Positions 1-5,444 of a stretch of 6,259 bases of DNA are shown one piece after another. The DNA comes from Bacillota bacterium (GTDB lineage: Bacteria; Bacillota; Clostridia; Oscillospirales; Ruminococcaceae): the NCBI GenBank assembly GCA_023395695.1, contig JAEWYJ010000309.1, positions 1 through 6,259 of the forward strand, written 5' to 3'. The first letter of the stretch is position 1; every line of letters starts with the position of its first letter. The translations under genes were made by a program, and so were the position numbers. The notes beneath the pieces were generated by a model that did no database searches, was not told the origin of the DNA, and worked only from the letters and a program-made list of their open reading frames with translations.

Positions 1-185
1 ATAATCAACCCTATGAGCGCCAAAGCAATCATCAGGGTTGTAATTAATTTAGGGTACATTTCGGGGCCTATCTGCACGTTGGATTTTGTCTTGATAAAGT
101 TAGGAACAATATAAAATCTTGCCGCTAGGCTAAAAGCGGTTAGAAAAGCAAAAAACAAGACTGAATTTTGTCGTTGTTTACTCAA
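1..185 (-). CDS. tctB: Tripartite tricarboxylate transporter small membrane subunit (TctB family), N-terminal part, cut by window edge
   Basis: The first 61 residues are visible and run off the left edge without a stop. After a short polar N-terminus (MSKQRQNS) comes one hydrophobic segment (about residues 9-27), a short polar loop, then GPEMYPKLI leading into a second hydrophobic segment (about 45-61). A loop with a Gly-Pro-x-x-x-Pro motif before the second helix is typical of TctB, the roughly 150-residue, four-helix subunit that works with the large membrane protein TctA and a periplasmic or lipoprotein-type binding protein TctC to import citrate-like acids. The start is TTG at 185-183: it has AGAAGGG five bases upstream, an in-frame TAA lies just above it at 203-201, and no in-frame ATG offers a better start. 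It begins 29 nt after the isomerase gene ends, with no terminator between, so the two are probably co-transcribed. The TctA and TctC genes are expected beyond position 1. Family assignment from a short fragment is good but not certain. Confidence 0.72.
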   Translation of the reverse strand, partial: MSKQRQNSVLFFAFLTAFSLAARFYIVPNFIKTKSNVQIGPEMYPKLITTLMIALALIGLI

Positions 186-190
186 GTTAT

Positions 191-197
191 CCCTTCT
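191..197 (-). promoter_or_regulatory. Ribosome binding site that sets the TTG start of tctB
   Basis: Read on the minus strand this is AGAAGGG, followed by ATAAC and then TTG. The spacing of five bases, and the in-frame stop just upstream, support TTG at 185 as the start. Confidence 0.6.
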
Positions 198-214
198 TTC
201 TTACGATGCCGGCT

Positions 215-1360
215 TTAAATTCTGGAATATGGGATATAGACCTGACCGTCAAGAATTTTTCTCGCCGTACGATAAACCCCTTCTTTTTCGATCTCCCCGT
301 CTTTGATATCCACCGTCACCTCCATAGGCCCGTAAGGATTACCGATAATCAGCGTATTGCTGCTTTTGGCGCGCGCGCTGATAATATCGTGCACGACCGT
401 TCCGGAAATGTTAGCCGCCGCACCGGTGCTGACGGCGCCCGTAATCATGTACGCACGGTGCATCTTTTGCATGGAGGCCAGCCGCGCTACCAGATCGACA
501 TCCTCGGCACTGATGGGCAGCCCTTCGGGATTGGTATAATCCTGAGGTGCGCTCACAAAGCCGATTTTGGGGTATGCAGGGCTTTTAGCGGTAGCCAGCG
601 ACCGGTCGGACACAATGCCGATCATCTCGGCTGCCACGCTGCGAATCTCTTCAATGAGCCTGAGTACCTCGGGCATGCCCTCAACCTCGGTAGGCAGCTC
701 GGTACCCTTAAGCCCGATCTCGGATGCGACGAGATAAACCACCGGGTTGCCGGCGTCGACAATGGAAACATTGAATTTTCCCTTTTCGCCCAGATCAATC
801 ACATCCTTGGGGTTACCGGTCGGCAGCAGCTTTCCGGTTATAGACCCGGAGGGATGGAAAAAGTCAATTTTAATCTTTGCGCCGGTACCGGGGACGCCGG
901 GAATTCTGTAGTCGCCGTCCGAGAGCACCTTACCGTCCTTAACACGATAGGTGGCATGAATGATCTTTTTGGAGTTGGTGTTGTAAATTCTGACCGTCGT
1001 CTGCGGCTCTGTTACCTTTAAAAGGCCTTGCTCAATGGCGAAAATACCCACTCCGGCGGTCAGGTTTCCGCAATTGCCCCTCCAGTCGATGATCGCCTTG
1101 TCAACACTCACCTGCCCGAAGGTATAGTCTACGTCGGCGTTCTCAACGCTGGGAGCGCCTATAATACAAACCTTGCTGGTGAGAGAATTTGCGCCGCCAA
1201 GACCATCAATCTGACGCAGATCGGGGCTTCCAAATACAGCCAGCAGTATTTTGTCCCGCTGCTCCCCTTCCGGAGGGAGTAGACTCTCAAGAAAATATAC
1301 CCCTTTGCTGGTTCCGCCCCTGATGATTGAGCAGGGCAGAGAAAACGATTCTCTGTACAT
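215..1360 (-). CDS. PrpF-family (AcnD-accessory / methylitaconate / oxalomesaconate) isomerase
   Basis: A 381-residue protein, close to the usual length (about 390) of the PrpF family: cytosolic, cofactor-free isomerases with a doubled diaminopimelate-epimerase-like fold. Members move or flip double bonds in unsaturated polycarboxylates: 2-methylaconitate cis-trans isomerase PrpF, 3-methylitaconate delta-isomerase Mii, 4-oxalomesaconate tautomerase GalD, and aconitate isomerases. Visible family motifs are RGGTSKG (14-20), GGANSLTSKV (55-64), GNCGNLTAGVG (95-105), VDAGNP (201-206) and RTARKILDG (364-372). Lys63 and Cys97 sit 34 residues apart, the same spacing as the Lys73/Cys107 pair I recall as catalytic in Shewanella PrpF, a protein crystallised with trans-aconitate. 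The reading frame is open back to 1522, but ATG at 1360 is preferred: it has GGAGG seven bases upstream, it aligns with the family N-terminus, and upstream codons overlap the promoter. First gene of the operon with tctB; divergent from iclR. The family is certain; the substrate is not. Confidence 0.9.
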   Translation of the reverse strand: MYRESFSLPCSIIRGGTSKGVYFLESLLPPEGEQRDKILLAVFGSPDLRQIDGLGGANSLTSKVCIIGAPSVENADVDYTFGQVSVDKAIIDWRGNCGNLTAGVGIFAIEQGLLKVTEPQTTVRIYNTNSKKIIHATYRVKDGKVLSDGDYRIPGVPGTGAKIKIDFFHPSGSITGKLLPTGNPKDVIDLGEKGKFNVSIVDAGNPVVYLVASEIGLKGTELPTEVEGMPEVLRLIEEIRSVAAEMIGIVSDRSLATAKSPAYPKIGFVSAPQDYTNPEGLPISAEDVDLVARLASMQKMHRAYMITGAVSTGAAANISGTVVHDIISARAKSSNTLIIGNPYGPMEVTVDIKDGEIEKEGVYRTARKILDGQVYIPYSRI

Positions 1361-1367
1361 GTTTATA

Positions 1368-1372
1368 CCTCC
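1368..1372 (-). promoter_or_regulatory. Ribosome binding site deciding the isomerase start
   Basis: GGAGG on the minus strand, seven bases before ATG at 1360. It fixes the start well downstream of the first in-frame ATG at 1522, which has no such site and lies upstream of the promoter. Confidence 0.8.
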
Positions 1373-1388
1373 GTGAATTTCTATTTGA

Positions 1389-1403
1389 TGGAAACCATTT
1401 CTA
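1389..1403. promoter_or_regulatory. Candidate IclR operator at the start site of the isomerase operon
   Basis: TGGAAACCATTTCTA is an imperfect 15-base palindrome. It matches the E. coli IclR consensus, as I remember it (TGGAAATNATTTCCA), at 12 of 14 defined positions. It lies immediately downstream of the -10 box at 1412-1417 and covers the expected transcription start (about 1405), where a bound repressor would block initiation. The adjacent IclR protein carries an STTxRLxTT recognition segment like that of E. coli IclR. Binding is inferred. Confidence 0.5.
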
Positions 1404-1411
1404 TTATAATG

Positions 1412-1440
1412 ATAATACCTCCTCTCAACTGCCTTGTCAA
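1412..1440 (-). promoter_or_regulatory. SigA-type promoter of the isomerase-tctB operon
   Basis: On the minus strand: perfect -35 TTGACA (1440-1435), a 17-base spacer, and -10 TATTAT (1417-1412, five of six matches). The predicted start near 1405 gives a leader of about 45 nt ending in the GGAGG site. A second TATAAT hexamer lies just downstream but at poorer spacing from the -35 box. Confidence 0.75.
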
Positions 1441-1502
1441 TATTTTGATAAATGCAACGGATCAATTTGTATAATCTAATAAAAACGTTATAATCAATTA
1501 AA

Positions 1503-1518
1503 CAAATTGCCCAATTTG
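1503..1518. repeat. 7-2-7 palindrome in the isomerase-iclR control region, possible operator
   Basis: CAAATTG-CC-CAATTTG is a perfect inverted repeat with a two-base centre. A third copy of the half-site, CAATTTG, lies at 1463-1469. The palindrome is about 65 bp upstream of the isomerase -35 box and about 110 bp upstream of the iclR -35 box. This could be an upstream regulator or activator site, but AT-rich DNA yields such repeats by chance more easily than mixed DNA does. Confidence 0.35.
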
Positions 1519-1539
1519 ACATTTTTGTCTCAAAATAGA

Positions 1540-1620
1540 CTGAATTCTTTTTTTAAATTTATTTTTTAAAATATTTATTTTTTCCACAACACAGAAACCG
1601 TTTTTATTTTTTGAATTCAC
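1540..1620. other. AT-rich block in the divergent control region
   Basis: This part of the 327-nt gene-free stretch (1361-1687) is almost all A and T, with T-runs at 1548-1554, 1562-1567, 1578-1583, 1601-1605 and 1607-1612. An 11-base direct repeat, ATTTATTTTTT, occurs at 1557-1567 and 1573-1583. The T-runs are not spaced at a regular helical period. It may act as an UP-like or bent-DNA element, or simply separate two divergent promoters. No coding potential is visible. Confidence 0.4.
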
Positions 1621-1626
1621 TTGCAG

Positions 1627-1655
1627 TTGATTAAATAACCAAATTATGTTATCAT
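1627..1655 (+). promoter_or_regulatory. Probable promoter of the iclR-family gene
   Basis: TTGATT (four of six matches to -35), a 17-base spacer and TATCAT (five of six matches to -10) place the start near 1662, leaving a leader of about 26 nt before the ATG at 1688. This supports rejecting the earlier in-frame ATG at 1646, which would fall inside the promoter. Confidence 0.55.
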
Positions 1656-1670
1656 TGTCATGGATTGCCG

Positions 1671-1678
1671 AAAGGAGG
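1671..1678 (+). promoter_or_regulatory. Ribosome binding site deciding the iclR start
   Basis: AAAGGAGG, nine bases before ATG at 1688. It is a near-perfect Shine-Dalgarno sequence, and it selects this start over ATG at 1646. Confidence 0.8.
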
Positions 1679-1687
1679 CGTCATAAC

Positions 1688-2416
1688 ATGCCAAAAAGCG
1701 AATCTAACGTACGCTCCATAGAGCGCGCGCTGAGCATACTGGATTGCTTTACAAGGGAACGCGCCAGTCTGTCTCTGGTCGAGATTGCGAAAACAATCGA
1801 CCTGTACCCCAGCACAACCTCCCGCCTTATCACGACATTAGAAAACCTGGGCTACCTTAAACGCAACGAAAAGTCTTTGGAATACAGCCTGGGCTACAAG
1901 CTGGCCAACTTAGGGGCCATCTGCCTCGCCAACGAAGACCTGCGCAATGTTGCCCGCCCGTTTTTAATTAATTTGCGCAATCGTTATAATGAAAGCGTCG
2001 GGCTTTATGTAGCCAACAAAAACCAGCGTGTCTGTATTGATTGCGTAGAAAGCACGCAGCCGCTGCATCGGGTCATTACCATAGGCACCAGAATGAGCAT
2101 GACCCGCGGCGCTTCCGGCAAGCTGCTACTCGCTTATATGCCGGAGCCAATGATGCACAGCCTGCTGTCGGCCGACCCGTTTGTAACGCTTGAACAGCTT
2201 GAAACCATCAGAAAGTTCGGCTATGCCGCCAGCTGCAACGAGCACGAGCAGCAGCTGACCTCTATTGCCGCACCAATATTTGACGCTGAACACCAGATTT
2301 TAGCAGCCTTGTTTATATCCGGCCCCACCTACCGCATTCCTCAGGACAAGGTGGACGAAATTGCCCAGCGATTAAAGGATGCCGGAATTGAAATCTCCAG
2401 ACTGCTGGGGTATTAA
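1688..2416 (+). CDS. IclR-family transcriptional regulator
   Basis: A 242-residue DNA-binding protein of normal IclR length (about 250). Residues 6-65 form the winged helix-turn-helix: SNVRSIERALSIL opens the domain, and PSTTSRLITTLENLGYL (41-57) is the recognition region, very like the STTHRLLTT segment of E. coli IclR. Residues 80-240 form the effector-binding domain, with RGASGKLLLAY (140-150) matching the family's A-x-GKa-LA motif, and FGYAASCNEHEQQLTSIAAPIFD (177-199) and ISGPTYRI (210-217) matching the conserved pocket-side stretches. E. coli IclR senses small oxo acids such as glyoxylate and pyruvate; a similar ligand here is only inference. The gene is divergent from the isomerase-tctB operon and convergent with the aconitase gene, so it sits between the two catabolic units it likely controls. 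It has its own promoter and terminator. Confidence 0.95.
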   Translation: MPKSESNVRSIERALSILDCFTRERASLSLVEIAKTIDLYPSTTSRLITTLENLGYLKRNEKSLEYSLGYKLANLGAICLANEDLRNVARPFLINLRNRYNESVGLYVANKNQRVCIDCVESTQPLHRVITIGTRMSMTRGASGKLLLAYMPEPMMHSLLSADPFVTLEQLETIRKFGYAASCNEHEQQLTSIAAPIFDAEHQILAALFISGPTYRIPQDKVDEIAQRLKDAGIEISRLLGY

Positions 2417-2435
2417 TTACAACACCCCTAAACAG

Positions 2436-2469
2436 TACCGAGTGCCGCTCTGGCGCCCGGTATTTTTTT
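2436..2469 (+). terminator. Intrinsic terminator of iclR
   Basis: TACCGAGTGCC (2436-2446) pairs with GGCGCCCGGTA (2452-2462), with one mismatch and one G-U pair across 11 positions, a five-base loop, and seven T residues immediately after. It is 20 bases past the iclR stop. On the minus strand the hairpin is followed only by CTGTTTAG, so it would stop transcription arriving from the aconitase gene poorly. Confidence 0.88.
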
Positions 2470-2475
2470 GCCCTT

Positions 2476-4401
2476 TTACACACCTGCGTTTTTTATAGCG
2501 TTGACAATCCCCCCCGCAAGAAGAATTTCTATTTCTTGCGGCGAAGCGTCGCACCGCAGCGCAATATCGGTATTGGTCGTCAGGTTTTTAAGCGTTATAT
2601 CCGTATTGGCGCGCAGCTGTGTTATAATGTCCGGCATCAGCAGTTCGTCAGGCACCGAAATATGCGCATAATCCTCAGGGTTTTTAAAGGTGAGCGGCAG
2701 AATGCCGCAGTTAATAAGATTGGCGCGGTGTATTCTGGAAAAATCCTGGGCAATGACCGCGCGCACGCCAAGCTGCACAGGCGCAAGCGCGGCGTGCTCC
2801 CGCGAGGAGCCCTGCCCGTAATTTTTTCCGGCAATAATAAAGCCGCCGCCATATTTTTTGGCGCGTTCGGGAAACTGTTCGTCGCATCTGACCAGACACA
2901 TGGTGGACAGATACGGAATATTCGACCGGAAAGGCACGGCGGCCGCTCCGCCCGGCATGATATGGTCGGTGGTAATATGATCTCCCACCTTGATCAGCGC
3001 CCTCCCCGAAAGCGAATTTTTAAGCGCGTCAAACATCGGAAACGGTTTGATGTTTTGGCCCATAAAAATCTCCTGCCGGCAGCCGGACACCAAATCAGGG
3101 TATATAAATTCGCTGTCATCCGGCTCAAGGCTCTCGGGCAGGCCGACATACCGGAACATCGCTTCATCAGCCGCGGTAATATAGCCGCTCAGGGCCGAGG
3201 TGACGGCGGTTTCGGGGCTGACCAGATAAACCTGCGCGTCGTCAGTTCCGCTGCGCTTTTCAAAATTGCGGTTGAAGGTTCTCAGCGATACGGCATTATG
3301 CCTTGGCGCCTGCCCCATACCGATGCACGGGCCGCACGCCGATTCCAGAATGCGCGCACCCGAGGCAATAATATCGGCCAGCGCACCGTTCTTAGCCAGC
3401 AGCGTGAGCACCTGACGCGAACCCGGACTGACCGCCAGCGAGACACCGGGATGTATGCGCTTACCTTTGAGCGCCTGCGCCACCCGCATCATATCGGCAT
3501 AGGACGAATTGGTGCAGGAGCCTATACAGACCTGATCCACCTTAATTTTAGGCAGTGCGCTAACCGGCTTGACATTATCAGGGCTGTGCGGCAGTGCAAT
3601 CAGCGGATTCAGCTCCGACAAATTAATCTCCATAGCAGCGTCATATTCTGCTCCTTCGTCTGCTGTAAGCGCTTCAAAGCAAGCCTCGCGATGCTGCGCC
3701 CTGAGGAACTCCAGCGTTTTTTCGTCACTTGGGAAAACCGAAGAAGTCGCCCCCAGCTCGGCGCCCATATTAGTTATGGTCGCCCGCTCATAGACCGACA
3801 GGCCGCTAAGCCCCTCTCCTGCGTATTCCATGACGGCGCCTATGCCACCCGTAACCGTCAGCCTGCGCAAAACCTCAAGAATAATGTCCTTAGCCGAGCA
3901 ATTACTTTTTAGCCTGCCAATCAGGTTGACCTTCATCACTTTAGGCATAGTCAGGCTGTAACGTCCGGTACCGGTAGCGGCGGCAACATCCAATCCGCCG
4001 GCGCCTATAGCCAACATACCGATTCCACCGTTGGTCGGCGTATGGGAATCGCTCCCCAGCAGCGTCTTGCCCGGCCGGCCGAACCGCTCCAGATGCACCT
4101 GATGACAGATGCCGTTTCCCGCCGGGGAGTAAGTAATGCCATGCTTGTTGGCAAAGGTTTTGAGAAACAATTGGTCTTCGGCGTTTTCAAACCCCGTTTG
4201 CAGCATATTGTGGTCAACGTAAATAATGGACATTTCGGTTTTGGGCTTTTCAAAGCCCATCGCCTGAAATTGCAGGCAGGCCATGGTGCCAAGGGCATCC
4301 TGAAAAAGCGTCTGATCAATTTTTATTGTAATGGGCGTCCCGGCCTTCATCTCTCCGGAGATCAGGTGCCGGGCAATAATTTTTTGCGTTATATTTTGCA
4401 T
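2476..4401 (-). CDS. Aconitase-family hydratase, single-chain compact type (probable aconitate hydratase)
   Basis: A 641-residue [4Fe-4S] hydro-lyase, cytosolic, with catalytic domains and C-terminal swivel domain in one chain. Its length and pattern fit the compact 'Aquifex-type' aconitases rather than the roughly 890-residue AcnA form. Visible features: VDHN (62-65), GSDSHTPTNGG (116-126), cluster cysteines Cys296 (GSCTNS), Cys356 and Cys359 (ACGPCIG), substrate-type arginines Arg378 and Arg383 (NRNFEKR, the same spacing as mitochondrial Arg447/Arg452), GDHITTDH (473-480), Arg492 (possible Arg580 equivalent), and GSSREHAA (531-538) with the catalytic serine and Arg534. All canonical aconitase residues I can check are kept, favouring citrate/isocitrate or a close tricarboxylate. 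Dimethylmaleate, methylcitrate or homoaconitate-type substrates remain possible from context. ATG at 4401 has GAGGTG five bases upstream. It lies downstream of rraA across a structured 286-nt spacer, and no convincing own promoter is seen. Confidence 0.93.
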   Translation of the reverse strand: MQNITQKIIARHLISGEMKAGTPITIKIDQTLFQDALGTMACLQFQAMGFEKPKTEMSIIYVDHNMLQTGFENAEDQLFLKTFANKHGITYSPAGNGICHQVHLERFGRPGKTLLGSDSHTPTNGGIGMLAIGAGGLDVAAATGTGRYSLTMPKVMKVNLIGRLKSNCSAKDIILEVLRRLTVTGGIGAVMEYAGEGLSGLSVYERATITNMGAELGATSSVFPSDEKTLEFLRAQHREACFEALTADEGAEYDAAMEINLSELNPLIALPHSPDNVKPVSALPKIKVDQVCIGSCTNSSYADMMRVAQALKGKRIHPGVSLAVSPGSRQVLTLLAKNGALADIIASGARILESACGPCIGMGQAPRHNAVSLRTFNRNFEKRSGTDDAQVYLVSPETAVTSALSGYITAADEAMFRYVGLPESLEPDDSEFIYPDLVSGCRQEIFMGQNIKPFPMFDALKNSLSGRALIKVGDHITTDHIMPGGAAAVPFRSNIPYLSTMCLVRCDEQFPERAKKYGGGFIIAGKNYGQGSSREHAALAPVQLGVRAVIAQDFSRIHRANLINCGILPLTFKNPEDYAHISVPDELLMPDIITQLRANTDITLKNLTTNTDIALRCDASPQEIEILLAGGIVNAIKNAGV

Positions 4402-4438
4402 GCGTACACCTCAGGTTTTGGATATTATGGCCGGCCAG

Positions 4439-4571
4439 CTTAAAAAGCGTTGTTGAATTGGTGCGTGTATTCCTGCGCTGCAAGGCGCCGGACACAGGCG
4501 GGCTGACACCCGGCAAGGAGAATAGCGCTATGGCACAGAAAATGCCTCATCAAGACAATGCGCTTTTTAAG
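4439..4571 (-). repeat. Long-range 11-bp perfect inverted repeat in the aconitase leader
   Basis: CTTAAAAAGCG (4439-4449) and CGCTTTTTAAG (4561-4571) are perfect inverted copies 111 nt apart. With small bulges the pairing extends inward by about seven more pairs (TTGT and TGA). They could close a multi-hairpin leader RNA or be the worn ends of a tiny mobile element; no flanking target duplication is obvious. Confidence 0.45.
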
Positions 4572-4597
4572 ATGGTCAGCTGTATAGTGAAGCCGGT

Positions 4598-4626
4598 AAA
4601 AAACAGCGGAATGGGCAACGCTGTTT
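4598..4626 (-). terminator. Intrinsic terminator downstream of rraA-like gene, possibly an attenuator
   Basis: On the minus strand AAACAGCG (4626-4619) pairs perfectly with CGCTGTTT (4608-4601) around a ten-base loop, and the 3' arm runs into a TTTTTT tract (4603-4598). It begins about 60 nt after the rraA stop. The stem is of modest strength because three of its eight pairs are A-T, so read-through to the aconitase gene is likely. Confidence 0.6.
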
Positions 4627-4666
4627 GGCGGCCGGTAAGGGCGGCCGCACACTTGGGCACAAACAG
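4621..4666 (-). promoter_or_regulatory. Candidate antiterminator fold competing with the terminator
   Basis: On the minus strand CTGTTTG (4666-4660) can pair with CAAACAG (4627-4621), stacking on the GCGGCCG/CGGCCGC hairpin (4648-4642 with 4634-4628, seven-base loop). CAAACAG overlaps six bases of the terminator 5' arm, so the two folds exclude each other. This is the geometry of transcription attenuation. No ligand or protein signal is visible. Confidence 0.4.
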
Positions 4667-4687
4667 ACCGTCTTTCAGCCGGCTTTA

Positions 4688-5362
4688 CTATTCAATGATC
4701 TCGCAGCCTTGAGCGGTCAGCGATTTGTCCACCCAGCCCTTGTCGAGCATTCCGGCGGAAATCTTTTTAAACTTTTCGCCCTCCATTTCGGAATGCCGCC
4801 TGCCTTTTTGCGCAACCTCAGGCGCGTCGGACGGCCGCACGACCACAATGCCGTCTTCATCGCCCACCAGAATATCTCCAGGCAGTATCGCCAGACCGCC
4901 TACAGCCACCGGAACCCCGATCTCTCCCGGGCCATTTTTATACGGGCCGCGCGGTTGAACCCCTCTGGCATATACCGACAGCGGCAAATCGGCCAATGCC
5001 TTAACATCACGTATGGCGCCATCCACCACAAACCCCGCAACGCCCTTTGCAATCGCCTCCCGCATCATAATCTCACCACAGAGCGCGTGAGTCAGCGCAC
5101 CTTCTCCGTCGACGACAATAATATCTCCGGGCTGCGCCATTCCGATCGCTTTATGAAACATCAGGTTATCGCCCGCCGGCACTTTAACGGTAAAAGCGGG
5201 GCCCAGCAGCGGGCGGCTGTTATAGGGCTTCATGCCGGCATCCATACAATAAATCCGGCCCATGTTATCCCCCAGATTTGCGACCGGTATCCCCTCAAAC
5301 AGCGCAATCAGCGCTTTGTCGGGCCGGGGGATTTCTGAAAAAATTCTAAATCCTACTGCCAT
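4688..5362 (-). CDS. RraA-family aldolase/decarboxylase (HMG/CHA aldolase-like)
   Basis: A 224-residue protein of the RraA/HMG-aldolase fold. The family name comes from the RNase E inhibitor RraA of E. coli, but many members are metal-dependent class II pyruvate aldolases that cleave 4-hydroxy-4-methyl-2-oxoglutarate or 4-carboxy-4-hydroxy-2-oxoadipate and also decarboxylate oxaloacetate. Motifs seen: LGDNMGR (30-36), GPAFTV (54-59), GDNLM (64-68), QPGDIIVVDG (77-86), CGEIMM (95-100), VVDGAIRD (112-119), where Arg118 and Asp119 match the catalytic Arg and metal-binding Asp of the aldolases, and PGDILVGDEDGIVVV (161-175). These residues favour an enzyme over a regulator. ATG at 5362 has AAAGGAA about ten bases upstream, a rather long spacing. 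It follows the dehydrogenase gene by 82 nt and precedes the aconitase gene. The family is sure; the substrate is inferred from context only. Confidence 0.88.
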   Translation of the reverse strand: MAVGFRIFSEIPRPDKALIALFEGIPVANLGDNMGRIYCMDAGMKPYNSRPLLGPAFTVKVPAGDNLMFHKAIGMAQPGDIIVVDGEGALTHALCGEIMMREAIAKGVAGFVVDGAIRDVKALADLPLSVYARGVQPRGPYKNGPGEIGVPVAVGGLAILPGDILVGDEDGIVVVRPSDAPEVAQKGRRHSEMEGEKFKKISAGMLDKGWVDKSLTAQGCEIIE

Positions 5363-5384
5363 AGCTTAATCGTTCCTTTCTTGT

Positions 5385-5435
5385 TATAGTCGACCAACTT
5401 GAAAAGTGGTACGTTTTTTAAGGTTGTCGACTATA
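5385..5435 (-). repeat. Inverted repeat with GTCGAC cores between dehydrogenase and rraA-like genes
   Basis: TATAGTCGACCAACTT (5385-5400) and AAGGTTGTCGACTATA (5420-5435) are inverted copies matching at 14 of 16 positions, with the outer ten perfect, around a 19-base loop. In the transcript this gives a long hairpin without a following T-run, so processing, stability or pausing is more likely than termination. Alternatively each GTCGAC core, 37 bp apart centre to centre, could be a repressor half of a looped operator; the TTGTCGACTA form resembles GntR-family sites. A TATAAC -10-like hexamer overlaps one arm, but no matching -35 box is present. Confidence 0.6.
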
Positions 5436-5444
5436 TGTCTTGCC

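Larger units (their letters stand above)
4402..4687 (-). other. Structured 286-nt spacer between rraA-like and aconitase genes, possible regulatory leader RNA
   Basis: No gene is supported here. Read on the minus strand, right after the rraA stop, it contains in order a possible antiterminator fold, an intrinsic terminator, an 11-bp long-range stem, the palindrome ATAGCGCTAT (4522-4531), a small GCCGG/CCGGC hairpin and TGGCCGGCCA (4428-4437). A 9-of-10 pairing, GTAAAGCCGG (4688-4679) with CCGGCTTCAC (4596-4587), would enclose the terminator region. No promoter with both a -35 and a -10 box is visible; only an isolated CATAAT (4429-4424) lies near the aconitase start. I do not recognise any known riboswitch class. 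Confidence 0.45.

Noticed and set aside
206..1021. A 271-codon plus-strand open frame opposite the isomerase gene
   Set aside because: Shadow of the PrpF-family gene: no ribosome site, no family motif, and composition typical of an antisense frame.
1361..1522. Extended N-terminus of the isomerase starting at ATG 1522
   Set aside because: The extra 54 residues cross the promoter and operator region and have no family similarity; GGAGG before ATG 1360 marks the true start.
1516..1541. A perfect plus-strand TTGACA at 1516-1521 as a second iclR promoter
   Set aside because: There is no acceptable -10 box at 16-18 bases; the nearest, TAGACT, is at 14 bases. It overlaps the palindrome instead.
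1646..1687. Extended N-terminus of the IclR protein starting at ATG 1646
   Set aside because: This ATG lies inside the likely promoter and has no ribosome site, whereas ATG 1688 has a near-perfect one.
2536..3912. A 458-codon open frame on the plus strand opposite the aconitase gene
   Set aside because: It is antisense to a fully motif-supported aconitase. Its Arg/His-rich composition is that of a shadow frame, and it has no ribosome site or recognisable domain.
4440..4712. Small open frames of 66-84 codons on both strands within the rraA-aconitase spacer
   Set aside because: They lack ribosome sites and recognisable domains, overlap each other and lie over strong inverted repeats; a structured non-coding spacer explains the region better.
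4625..5338. A 237-codon plus-strand open frame opposite the rraA-like gene
   Set aside because: Shadow frame; the minus-strand protein shows all RraA-family motifs.
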